DNA of 64,000 nt from Collimonas rhizosphaerae. Its GTDB lineage: Bacteria > Pseudomonadota > Gammaproteobacteria > Burkholderiales > Burkholderiaceae_D. Position numbers and translations under genes: made by a program. The stretch spans positions 62,001 to 126,000 of the forward strand of contig NZ_JBANDC010000012.1 in assembly GCF_038896935.1 (NCBI RefSeq), written 5' to 3'. This document shows, in pieces, positions 24,020 to 32,264 of the stretch; the stretch's first letter is position 1, and each line of letters starts with the position of its first letter. The notes beneath the pieces were generated by a model, which searched no databases, was not told the origin of the DNA, and saw only the letters and a program-made list of their open reading frames with translations.

Positions 24020-26397
24020 ATCGACGGATTCTGCAGTTTCTGTTATCGCTCGCATTGCTGCTCGTGGCGGCGGCCCGTGTTGCCTCCGCGGCGCCGAACC
24101 TGGACCTGTTCACTCCGGCCGAGCGCGCCTGGATCGCGGCGCATCCGGTGGTGCACATCGCCGTCGACCCCGACTGGCGCCCGCTCGAATACGTGGAGAA
24201 CGGCGTACACAAAGGGCTGACAGCCGAATATGTAGCGGCGATCTCGGACCTGACCGGCATCCGGTTCTCGCTGGTGCCTGGCCAAAGCTGGGCCGACGCC
24301 CGGCAAGCCTTGATTGACGGGCGGGTCGATTTGCTGCCAGCGATTTCAAGGCAGTTTGCCCCGCCCAGCCTGAAAGACATCGTGCTGTTCAGCGAACCTT
24401 ATTTCGTCGGATCTACCATCATCCTGGCGACGCAAGCCGAGCCGATCATCTTCGATGCGCGCAAATTGAATGGCAAGGTAGTGGCGATCAAAGGCGGCGG
24501 CGCCTACGAACGTCTGTTGCGCGGCCGTTTCCCGGAGATCCGCCTGCTGCCGCTGGAGAGCCCGGAAGCCGCCTTGCAGGCAGTGGCGGACGGCCGTGCG
24601 GCGGCCGCTGTCGGGGTGGATACGGCGATGTTGCCGTTGCTGCGCCGCAAGTATCTCGACACCTTGCATATCTCCGGCGCCATAGGCGATTTGCCGGCGA
24701 CGGTATCGATGGGGGTGCGCAAGGAATTGCCCGAGCTGGCATCGATTGTCGAAAAGTCGCTGGAGTCCCTGACCGCCAGACAGACCGACAACATGGTGGA
24801 AAAATGGCTGAAGGGGACCGATTACGGCGCTCCTTCCTGGAGAACGCTGCTGAAATACTATGGCACCGAATTGATTTTTCTGGCAGTGGCGATTATCTTG
24901 ATTTTGCTGTTTGCGCAGCGGGCCAGGAACGCACGCCGCGCAGCGGTCCAAAGCGAACAGACAAAAACAAGATTCCTGGCCGTGATGAGCCACGAGATAC
25001 GTACGCCGATGAACGCCATCCTGTCGTCGGTAGAATTGTTGCGACGCTCGCCGCTGGACCGGCGCCAGCACGAACTGGCAGACATGGCGGGATCTGCCTC
25101 GGAAACGCTGCTGAACCTGCTGGACGATGTGCTGGACCTGTCGAAACTTGAAGCCCACCGGCTGCTGCTGGAGGAAGTGCCGACCGATATCTCCGCGCTG
25201 GCCCGGCAGGCCGCCGGCATGATGCGGGTCAAGGCGGAGGAAAAGAAGCTGGCGCTGCAGCTGGAGTTGCCGGAGCCAGGCGACCGGGATGTCGTCATCG
25301 ATCCGGCGCGGGTCCGGCAGGTGCTGATCAATTTGCTGTCTAACGCCATCAAGTTTACCGACCGCGGCGGCGTTACGCTCTCCATCCGCCTGCTAGATGA
25401 CGCGCCGGCGCCGCAACCGCAGGCAACGCTGCAGGTGGCCGTCGCCGATACCGGTATCGGCCTGTCCGCCGAGCAGCAGGCGCGCCTGTTCCAGCCGTTC
25501 GTCCAGGCCGACAGCTCGACCACGCGGCGTTATGGCGGGACCGGGCTGGGCCTGGTGATTTGCCGCGAACTGATCGAAGCGATGAAGGGAACGCTGGATT
25601 TTCATAGCGAAGCCGGAGTTGGCACCGTCGTCACGTTCTCGATCCCTGTCGCGATGCAGCCGCGCCTGTCCGTCCAACCTGCATCCGCAGGTGTCGTCGC
25701 ACCGGCTGTTGCCGTCGCCGCGGCGGCCGCCGGCCCGACGATTCTTGTGGTCGACGACCATCCCAATAACCGCCAGGTAATCCAGCGTCAGCTGGAGGAA
25801 TTGAACTGCAATGCGGTACTCGTTGCAGACGGTCCTTCGGCGCTGGCGTTATTGGAAACCAGGCAATTCCCGCTGGTATTGCTGGACTGCTACCTGCCCG
25901 GAATGGATGGTTACCAGGTAGCGCGCACGATTCGTGCGCGGGAACAGGGCAGCGGGCGCCACCAGCCGATCATCGCCATCTCGGCCGCGGTTGACACCGG
26001 CCATGTGCAGCGTTGCATGGAAAGCGGGATGGACGGCGTCTTGAAAAAGCCTTTGCGCCTGAATGAACTGCAATCGATCGTCGAGGCTTGGTGCGATGTC
26101 GAGCTGGCATTGCGCGAACATCCGCCAAGTTCACCTGTATCCGATCCCGTTGAACTGTTTCGCGATGCCGCGCAGCTGGATATGGCTGACATCGAGTGCG
26201 CGCTGGAAAGCGGCGATTTCGACATGCTGGCGCGCTACATCCACAGGATGAAAGGCGCCGCGCTGATCGCCGGCGAGTCGATGATCGCAGAGGCGAGCGG
26301 GCGGATGGAAGAGATATTGCGCAGCGCTTCGGCCGGCGATCGCGCTATGCTGGACAGCGTCTGTTCGGAGTTGCGCACGCAGGTTGCGCAGCTTTAG
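24016..26397 (+). CDS. BvgS/EvgS-like hybrid sensor kinase with solute-binding sensor domain
   Basis: A 793-residue inner-membrane phosphorelay kinase. Order of parts: signal peptide (1-25), one periplasmic SBP_bac_3/Venus-flytrap domain (about 33-265), membrane helix (about 285-303), HisKA with H326 (M-S-H-E-I-R-T-P-M), HATPase (N-L-L-S-N-A-I-K-F, D-T-G-I-G-L, G-G-T-G-L-G-L), receiver with D624 (L-L-D-C-Y-L-P-G-M-D-G), and a C-terminal HPt with H743 (Y-I-H-R-M-K-G-A). BvgS and EvgS carry two flytrap domains and usually a PAS; here one flytrap and no PAS are seen. Its ligand is unknown. ATG overlaps the stop of the preceding regulator gene. Confidence 0.94.
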   Translation: MNRRILQFLLSLALLLVAAARVASAAPNLDLFTPAERAWIAAHPVVHIAVDPDWRPLEYVENGVHKGLTAEYVAAISDLTGIRFSLVPGQSWADARQALIDGRVDLLPAISRQFAPPSLKDIVLFSEPYFVGSTIILATQAEPIIFDARKLNGKVVAIKGGGAYERLLRGRFPEIRLLPLESPEAALQAVADGRAAAAVGVDTAMLPLLRRKYLDTLHISGAIGDLPATVSMGVRKELPELASIVEKSLESLTARQTDNMVEKWLKGTDYGAPSWRTLLKYYGTELIFLAVAIILILLFAQRARNARRAAVQSEQTKTRFLAVMSHEIRTPMNAILSSVELLRRSPLDRRQHELADMAGSASETLLNLLDDVLDLSKLEAHRLLLEEVPTDISALARQAAGMMRVKAEEKKLALQLELPEPGDRDVVIDPARVRQVLINLLSNAIKFTDRGGVTLSIRLLDDAPAPQPQATLQVAVADTGIGLSAEQQARLFQPFVQADSSTTRRYGGTGLGLVICRELIEAMKGTLDFHSEAGVGTVVTFSIPVAMQPRLSVQPASAGVVAPAVAVAAAAAGPTILVVDDHPNNRQVIQRQLEELNCNAVLVADGPSALALLETRQFPLVLLDCYLPGMDGYQVARTIRAREQGSGRHQPIIAISAAVDTGHVQRCMESGMDGVLKKPLRLNELQSIVEAWCDVELALREHPPSSPVSDPVELFRDAAQLDMADIECALESGDFDMLARYIHRMKGAALIAGESMIAEASGRMEEILRSASAGDRAMLDSVCSELRTQVAQL

Positions 26398-26471
26398 CGG
26401 CCTGGCTGGTTTATGTCGCCGGCACCGGGAGGTCAAGTCCCAGTGGCGCCAGTACACCCCGGAAAAATCAC

Positions 26472-26981
26472 TTAACGGTGTTTTTTTGCAACCGGCGGCA
26501 AGCAATAAATGCGCGGCAACCCGGCAAAACCCGAAGCTATTGCATCGCCGCCTATTTTCATTATCTGGAAATATTCCACATACCCTGGATTGAAACCCAT
26601 GTAAGCGTACTTGCCGGCCAGCTCGTCCGGGGTATTGTCCCCCATGAAGGCGGTTGCCTTGCTGGTGGTGATCCTGAGGAAAGAGCCGATCGTGCTGTAC
26701 TCGAATTCGGTGGCACGGTGCAGGGTGGTTTTGATGTCGGGTTTTCCTGCAGATTCTTGCAGCAGCGCTCCTGTGAAACGCATGACGCCGGTGCCATCGG
26801 CATGATAATGGCTCGATACCCGTGCAAATGCGCGAATCATGTTCCCTGGGAAAATCCTGTTGATTTCATATGACGATTGACAGGACCAGTCGACGCGGTT
26901 GAGGGAATTCTGCAAAGAAAAGACAATCCACGGCACAACCATGACGAACAGGGCGACGGGAAATAGCCATTGCTTTTTCAT
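26472..26981 (-). CDS. FidL-like membrane-anchored protein
   Basis: A 169-residue protein with one N-terminal membrane helix (about residues 6-23) and a periplasmic domain resembling FidL-like proteins (W-S-C-Q-S, then H-Y-x-A-D-G-T-G, Y-S-T-I-G-S-F-L-R-I-T). In Salmonella FidL is paired with the membrane regulator MarT. Here the ATG overlaps the stop codon of a MarT/CadC-like regulator gene (26978-26981), supporting the same pairing. It may act as a periplasmic partner or modulator, by analogy with ToxR-ToxS. Function is not established. Confidence 0.65.
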   Translation of the reverse strand: MKKQWLFPVALFVMVVPWIVFSLQNSLNRVDWSCQSSYEINRIFPGNMIRAFARVSSHYHADGTGVMRFTGALLQESAGKPDIKTTLHRATEFEYSTIGSFLRITTSKATAFMGDNTPDELAGKYAYMGFNPGYVEYFQIMKIGGDAIASGFAGLPRIYCLPPVAKKHR

Positions 26982-27823
26982 ATGTCGGCCTCGTCAATGA
27001 TCACATAGGATACGCAATCGGCATCACTGTTTTCAATGGCGTTGCGGCATAGGAAATAGCTGAATACGTTATTGGCGTGCGCGCCATTGATGTATACATT
27101 CCAGTCAGGTTTTGAGGGCAGCAAGCGGGGTGGATTTTTTTCCAGCATGCTGATCTTCTGGGCGATAAATTCGGTTCGATCGGAAAAGCCTTCTTCTATG
27201 AAATGCCGGATTTTCTCCCCGGTCTTGACTGGGACATAGCTGGCATGGGGTGCTTTCTGGAACAGGTTGCGCTGCAAATCCGGTGCGAACATGAATGCCG
27301 CAATCGTGCTTGATATGGCCAGCGCAACAAGCGCTGCATAGGTTCTGCCTGCCTGCCGGCGTGACACCGCCGGCTGAGCTATGTCAGGCGCCATGGATGG
27401 TGGAAATTTGTCTGCCTCATTTGGCGGGGCGTCAACCGGCCATGTGGGATCGGCCGGTAAAACCGGGGCGGGGGGCTGATCGTCTTTTGCGCCGCGCATA
27501 AAGAAGGTGTCGGAAGTTTTGTAGCCGATACGCGGAATCGTGACGACGCTATCGGCCTTGATGCCGAATGCGGCGAAACATTTCCGGATATGTGCAATAG
27601 CCTGGTTGACGTTGTTGGTGGAGACGACGTTCCCATATTGTCCCCAGCCGCCCTCCAGCAAATCCTTTTTAGTGACGACTTGTCCTTTTGCTTCCAGCAG
27701 GATAAGCAGGCAGCGGCTCGCGGCGGCGCCGAGTTGAATGACGTGCTCCGGCTCATTGGCCGACGTAAGTTCGAAATATTCGTCGTCGAAATAGGCAAGA
27801 CCGCAAATCAGATATTTTGCCAT
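26978..27823 (-). CDS. MarT/CadC/ToxR-like transmembrane winged-helix regulator
   Basis: A 281-residue regulator from ATG 27823 (a TTG four codons earlier is possible). The N-terminal cytoplasmic winged helix (about 5-105) shows the OmpR/PhoB-type end (V-V-T-I-P-R-I-G-Y-K), with L-L-E-G-G-W-G and N-N-V-N-Q-A-I-A-H-I-R-K in the recognition region. A Pro-rich linker follows, then one membrane helix (about 163-182) and a periplasmic part of about 95 residues with two Cys near the C-terminus that could form a disulfide, as in ToxR. No receiver domain is present. It is translationally coupled to the FidL-like gene. Target genes are unknown. Confidence 0.85.
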   Translation of the reverse strand: MAKYLICGLAYFDDEYFELTSANEPEHVIQLGAAASRCLLILLEAKGQVVTKKDLLEGGWGQYGNVVSTNNVNQAIAHIRKCFAAFGIKADSVVTIPRIGYKTSDTFFMRGAKDDQPPAPVLPADPTWPVDAPPNEADKFPPSMAPDIAQPAVSRRQAGRTYAALVALAISSTIAAFMFAPDLQRNLFQKAPHASYVPVKTGEKIRHFIEEGFSDRTEFIAQKISMLEKNPPRLLPSKPDWNVYINGAHANNVFSYFLCRNAIENSDADCVSYVIIDEADI

Positions 27824-28155
27824 TCGTTCTTTCAAACGTTATGTGTTGAGTGTACCTGGCTGCACTGCGCTCCCGATACTCGCTTCACCGCGTGCGCCGA
27901 TCGGATCATCGCTGAGTTGCTTTTCGTTTGACCGCATTATAGACAGAGTTCCAAGTAGAAAAAAACAGAAGAGATTCGGAGACTCCGGGCCGGATACGGC
28001 ATTCTCCAAGTCCTTGGTCAATTTCCCTGACACTAATCTGCTGCCAAAAACTATCGATGGCGGCCGGCACTTTTGTTCCAGCCATGGGGAGCTGGCGCGT
28101 GACTCCAAGGGGTTAAGCTGCGCTCAAATTCAAGGCGAGCAGCCATTAGGCAGGT
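27824..28155. other. intergenic region upstream of the MarT-like gene, no gene
   Basis: About 330 bp between the stop of the Wzz-like gene and the start of the MarT-like gene, both leftward. It presumably holds the MarT-like promoter. No terminator-quality hairpin, repeat or credible ORF was seen. Confidence 0.5.
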
Positions 28156-29034
28156 TCAACCGGCTGGCGCCTCCTTGGCATTGCTGGAGATTGCATTCCA
28201 TGTCTCCTTGTCCTGCATGAGTATCCATATGCCCGTAACCAAAAATCCTAAAAACAGTCCCAATATCGCTGCAGTGCCGATTTTTGGGAAAGCAGGATGC
28301 GTAGGCACGTAGATGGCGGTCACCGCTCTTGTGTTGAAGGTTCTGTGCGGATCGAGTTTTTCATTCAGGGCATTGATTTTTTCGCGGAAAATTTGCAGTT
28401 CTACCGTGTTGGAACGCAGCATGGAGGCGAGGATGATATCTTCAGAAATGTTTTTTTCAGCGGCTCCCGAAGCATCCATTCTTTGCCGCAGTTCAAGAAG
28501 GATCGCCCGCTCGTCTTCCTTTTTTTCCAGCGCATCCTTTGCGGCGGCAATATCCTCTTTCAATTTCGCCAGGGATGGCCTCAACAACTCTTCGTGTTCC
28601 GTTTGCAGTACCTCGAATGCCCTGCTCAGATTTTCTTTCGCTTCGCTTGGTGTTTGGCCATTGACTGTCATTTTTACCAGGTCCCCGTCTCTGGTCATGT
28701 CGGCAGACAATGTCTTTTTTACGATATTTCTACGCTCATTGGGAAATTCGGCAATCCGAAGCCTTTGCGATTGCACTACCTTGACCGGGAAATTTGGAAA
28801 ATTGATGCGCTGGACAACATCGTTGGGCTTTGCCAGCAAATTGGCCGCGGACTCAACTTGTCCTATCTTGAAAAGCAAGGTAGCCGGCCATTGCTTCGGT
28901 AGCATCAGCGCGATGCCGGCAGCAATCAGTGCCCCCAGCAGAGCGGAAACGGCGAGCGAGCTGAAATGCTGTTTTAAAGAGAAAAGTATTGTCGGTGATA
29001 AGGTTTCTGTTTTTTTTGTAAGACTCACTCGCAT
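28156..29034 (-). CDS. Wzz-like polysaccharide chain-length-determinant family membrane protein
   Basis: A 292-residue protein with the Wzz/FepE topology: N-terminal membrane helix (about 28-47), a large periplasmic domain with a predicted coiled coil (about 140-195, repeated E/K/L heptads), and a C-terminal helix (about 253-273). The start has AGGGA upstream. Such proteins set the length of surface polysaccharides or act in ABC/Wzy export. No glycosyltransferase or wzx/wzy gene is nearby, so it is an orphan. Base composition is lower in GC than the flanking kinase genes. Confidence 0.72.
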   Translation of the reverse strand: MRVSLTKKTETLSPTILFSLKQHFSSLAVSALLGALIAAGIALMLPKQWPATLLFKIGQVESAANLLAKPNDVVQRINFPNFPVKVVQSQRLRIAEFPNERRNIVKKTLSADMTRDGDLVKMTVNGQTPSEAKENLSRAFEVLQTEHEELLRPSLAKLKEDIAAAKDALEKKEDERAILLELRQRMDASGAAEKNISEDIILASMLRSNTVELQIFREKINALNEKLDPHRTFNTRAVTAIYVPTHPAFPKIGTAAILGLFLGFLVTGIWILMQDKETWNAISSNAKEAPAG

Positions 29035-29154
29035 TTCCCTATTTGCAAAAAATAATTTGCCTGTTTATTACAAACTGTAAGGTTGGGTGCATGGATCAAG
29101 ATAAAGATTGAGAGATTTCCGGAAAGGTAAAGCACGTCAAGAAAATTTCCGTCT

Positions 29155-29607
29155 TCATTTACTGACTAATCCGACCCAATGTGATGTCGACAGCAAAGTA
29201 TCTTGAGAAATATTATGTTCGACTCGTCTGTAAAAGGTCGCTTTGGCCCCGGCGTAAATAGCCCGCTTTTCCCTTTTTAAAATGACGCGCTTTCTTTCGT
29301 GATCGGCATATTCTGCAATTCTTTCGAGCATTGCCATAAGGGTGTCGTCGCCGTCAACGTTATCTACCAATTGCCGCCAGAAATTGGATTCATTCCAGCG
29401 CCTGAAGCGCATATAAATATTTGAACGGGCTCCAAACTCTGGCGGCAGATCTACCCAGACGTTGTATTTATTGGAAATAAACCACAAAATGGCATCGATG
29501 AACTTGCGATTGTTTCTAGCGCGAGCCACTCCCATCCCCATTCCCCGCAAAAAAGGCTCTAACTGCCGCCACTGGTCATCTCCGAGTTTCATGATTGGAT
29601 TTTGCAT
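29155..29607 (-). CDS. orphan IS5-type transposase N-terminal domain protein (DUF4096-like)
   Basis: A 150-residue protein. Residues about 8-85 match the N-terminal helix-turn-helix-like domain of IS5-group transposases (L-x-x-D-Q-W, F-I-D-A-I-L-W-F, V-W-V-D-L-P-P-E-F-G, Y-M-R-F-R-R-W). The remaining 65 residues are basic and unlike a transposase catalytic domain: no DDE residues can be placed, and no terminal inverted repeats flank the gene. It is either a 3'-truncated insertion-sequence relic or a domesticated DNA-binding protein next to the MarT-like and Wzz-like genes. Confidence 0.65.
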   Translation of the reverse strand: MQNPIMKLGDDQWRQLEPFLRGMGMGVARARNNRKFIDAILWFISNKYNVWVDLPPEFGARSNIYMRFRRWNESNFWRQLVDNVDGDDTLMAMLERIAEYADHERKRVILKREKRAIYAGAKATFYRRVEHNISQDTLLSTSHWVGLVSK

Positions 29608-30109
29608 AAAATTTATCGACCTCGCTCTAAGTTAAAAACTGATGTTGATCAGGTTCCTATTGCATTTGGATGTGGACTTGCGGTGCGGCCAAAACGTTCA
29701 AGCGGCGTTTGGCTACAAAAATTCTAACTAAAACAACCGCAGGGAAAATCTTGCTGAAATTAAAGTCATTGATTTTCATGACAATTCACAAGGTTTCATA
29801 GAAGCCCTCCGCTGTGGCCTAAAAAGCGCGTCTCGGGAAATGTGGCCTGGACGGGGGCCTGGATAGGGAATTCATGCGCAGGCTGGGTGCGGCGATTTTC
29901 GGATATTGATTGAAAGAGGCTTTGAAATCATTTTATTGAATCATGCGGTTTCACAGCTTTGACGGTTGCCGCAAGTTTTCAGAAAATCGAGGGCTATTAA
30001 AAAACAAGCCAGGCGGTTGCAAACTGGTTCATGAAACGACGACTCGGTATTTATGTTTTGCGCATCCTCGGTCAAATCGAATTCCGATAATCTCGCCGGC
30101 CCCCATGGA
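29608..30109. other. intergenic region, no gene seen
   Basis: About 500 bp of lower-GC sequence between the orphan transposase-domain gene and the reductase gene, both leftward. No terminal repeats of an insertion sequence, RNA gene or credible ORF was identified; the frames at 29943-30271 have no ribosome-binding site or recognisable product. Confidence 0.5.
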
Positions 30110-31237
30110 TTATTTAAAATCCCATTTCATCTGGTTGGCGATAGAGATATTCCGGGTGCTGGTCGCGCACAAGCCGATATATTCCGTCAATGGCGGCGCG
30201 CTGGCCACGCCTTCAGCCAGCAGGTTGCGGTTGCTGAAGACGTAATTGAGCCTGGCGAATTCCCCATATAGTTTCAAAGCCTTGGCCAGCAGCCGCGGAT
30301 TGCAGTCGGGAATGCGGACCTTGATGCGCGGTATCAGCTGGTCTATCTGTCCGACTTCGATCCGCTCATAGTCGCGGCCATACACCCCCTTGCGCCCGCC
30401 GGCCGCCAGCGCCAGGTCGAGTTGGCGGAAGGAGCGGCTGGACTGGATCCCGGCCGACAGGTGGAACACCGGCTGCGCCAGGGTTTCCTTGAGTGCCAGG
30501 TGCAGGATGGCGCGGGCGCACCAGTCGACCGGCACGACGTCGATCTTGTCATCCAGCGAGGTGGTCAGCACGCCGAGTTTCTGCCACACCATGAACACCC
30601 AGAAAATGCTTTGCGACGGCGTACAGCCGAGCCGGGTATGGCCGACCACGATGGAGGGGCGCAGCACCACCAGCGGCAGGTCGGGAAAATGTTCCCGCAG
30701 GCGTCGTTCGCCGATGGCTTTGGAACGGGTGTACGGCACCAGGTGGTGTTCCTGCGCCAGCGGCAGGCTCAGCATTTCGGGAATGCTGTTGTCAGCCGCG
30801 GAATGGCTGCCGCAAGCCATGGCGGTGCCTATATAGAGGAAACGCCGCAGCCGCGGCCGGCCTTCCATCAGCGCCGCCAGCGCCAGCGTGCCGTCAATAT
30901 TGGTTTTTCCCAGCGCCGGATGGTCGGCGAACGTCGCCAGCGCCGCGCAGTGGATTACGGTCGACACCTGTTCCAGGCGCGGATCGAGGGCGACGCCGGC
31001 CAGCTCCGGCAACTCGGCGCACAGCACCTGCTGCGAACTCAGCTGCGCCAGGTCGGCGTCGCTGGCGCCGATCTGCTTGAGCTGGATCCACAGGCGTTCC
31101 AGGGCCTGCCTCGGATTCGGCGCCCGCACCATCAGCAGCAGGCGATGCGCCAGCCCGGCCTGGATTGCTTCCACCGCGGTGGCGCTGCCCAGGAAACCGG
31201 TGGCGCCGGTGATCAGGATCAGGTCGTCGCTGGCCAT
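30110..31237 (-). CDS. thioester-reductase/fatty-acyl-reductase-like extended SDR
   Basis: A 375-residue extended SDR of the NAD_binding_4 (thioester reductase, male-sterility) group. The nucleotide motif I-T-G-A-T-G-F-L-G is at about residues 8-16, the catalytic Y-x-x-x-K appears as Y-T-R-S-K near 172-176, and V-L-R-P-S-I-V-V-G-H follows. Related domains release carrier- or CoA-bound acyl chains as aldehydes or alcohols. No carrier-protein or adenylation domain is attached. The ATG is 2 nt after the stop of a 48-codon peptide gene, so translation is probably coupled. It is divergent from a two-component system. Confidence 0.82.
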   Translation of the reverse strand: MASDDLILITGATGFLGSATAVEAIQAGLAHRLLLMVRAPNPRQALERLWIQLKQIGASDADLAQLSSQQVLCAELPELAGVALDPRLEQVSTVIHCAALATFADHPALGKTNIDGTLALAALMEGRPRLRRFLYIGTAMACGSHSAADNSIPEMLSLPLAQEHHLVPYTRSKAIGERRLREHFPDLPLVVLRPSIVVGHTRLGCTPSQSIFWVFMVWQKLGVLTTSLDDKIDVVPVDWCARAILHLALKETLAQPVFHLSAGIQSSRSFRQLDLALAAGGRKGVYGRDYERIEVGQIDQLIPRIKVRIPDCNPRLLAKALKLYGEFARLNYVFSNRNLLAEGVASAPPLTEYIGLCATSTRNISIANQMKWDFK

Positions 31238-31239
31238 GT

Positions 31240-31386
31240 TCAGCAACTGGCGACGTACGCGGCGGCCAAGGTGTGCAGCGTCCAGTTCTTGTCGGACTGG
31301 CGGTTCCAGCCAAGGCTGGCGCTCACTTCGTATAGCCCGCTATTGGGCTCGAAAGCGGCGTAGCCGGAATTGAGAGGTTTTTTCAT
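31240..31386 (-). CDS. 48-residue peptide gene coupled to the reductase
   Basis: A short ORF beginning M-K-K-P-L-N-S-G-Y-A and ending A-A-A-Y-V-A-S-C, with two Trp and a single C-terminal Cys. Its stop is 2 nt before the reductase ATG, the distance expected for re-initiation. It has no signal peptide or membrane helix and no recognised family. It could be a small carrier-like, substrate or regulatory peptide. The C-terminal Cys and the coupled thioester reductase make a thioester-linked substrate conceivable, which is speculation. It is too short for routine ORF listing. Confidence 0.55.
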   Translation of the reverse strand: MKKPLNSGYAAFEPNSGLYEVSASLGWNRQSDKNWTLHTLAAAYVASC

Positions 31387-31580
31387 TGTCGGCTTTCTAA
31401 TCGTATTGTGCACGCTGTGCTGCTAGGGAATGGCCATGCCGGATCGGTCAAGCAAGTAGTATCCGCGAGCGATATGAAGGAAACATGAGCCATTCGTTAA
31501 CGTTTGCTGAAGACGCTATGAGCCGTTTAAAAGCAGACCCTTCAGCTTTTCTTCACGTTAGAGTGTTTAAATACGGGCTT

Positions 31581-32264
31581 ATGAAAATACTGTTGATCGA
31601 AGACGACCTGGACCTCGGCAACGGCGTGCGCATCGCCTTGTCCGACCACGGCATGGACGTGGTGTGGGTGCGCCAGCTGGAGGATGCGCTGCGCCACCTG
31701 GAATCCGACGCCTGCGACCTGGTGCTGCTCGACCTCGGCTTGCCCGACGGCGACGGCCTGAGCCTGCTGACCCGCTTGCGCCGCGACAAGAAGGGCCTGC
31801 CGGTGATCATCCTGAGCGCCCGCGATGCGGTCAGCGACCGCCTGCTCGGCCTCGACAGCGGCGCCGACGATTACCTGGTCAAACCCTTCGTGCTGGCTGA
31901 ACTGCTGTCGCGCGTGCGCGCCCTGGCGCGGCGCAGCTACGGCTTCGATGGCGAAACCATGGAGCTGCGCGGCCTGTCGCTGCATGCGCCGACCCGCCGC
32001 GTCACCGTGCAAGAGCGGCCGGTGGAGCTCACCGCCAGCGAATACGCCTTGCTCAGCACCTTGCTGATCCGCGCCGACCGCGTGGTGACGCGCCGCATCT
32101 TGGAAGACCTGGCGCTGCCCGGCGGCCAGGGCAACGCCAGCAACACCCTGGATGTGCACATGGCGAACCTGCGGCGCAAGATCGGCGACGGCTATATCCG
32201 CACCGTGCGCGGCGTCGGTTTCGTGATAGACCTGCAGGCGCCGGCCCGCAGCGCCCGCAAATGA
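31581..32264 (+). CDS. OmpR/PhoB-family response regulator (QseB-like)
   Basis: A 228-residue regulator from ATG 31581, which gives the family-typical N-terminus M-K-I-L-L-I-E-D-D. The receiver has D8, D9, phospho-acceptor D51 (L-L-D-L-G-L-P-D-G-D-G) and Lys in V-K-P-F; the C-terminal winged helix ends R-T-V-R-G-V-G-F. An in-frame ATG at 31485 has a better ribosome site (AAGGA) and would add 32 residues, so the start is uncertain. The TGA overlaps the kinase ATG at 32261. Position suggests control of the adjacent reductase or alpha-2-macroglobulin genes (inference). Confidence 0.92.
   Translation: MKILLIEDDLDLGNGVRIALSDHGMDVVWVRQLEDALRHLESDACDLVLLDLGLPDGDGLSLLTRLRRDKKGLPVIILSARDAVSDRLLGLDSGADDYLVKPFVLAELLSRVRALARRSYGFDGETMELRGLSLHAPTRRVTVQERPVELTASEYALLSTLLIRADRVVTRRILEDLALPGGQGNASNTLDVHMANLRRKIGDGYIRTVRGVGFVIDLQAPARSARK

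Noticed and set aside
22566..26397. True BvgAS virulence locus
   Set aside because: Domain set is smaller than BvgS (one flytrap, no PAS) and there are two regulators and no adhesin or toxin genes nearby.
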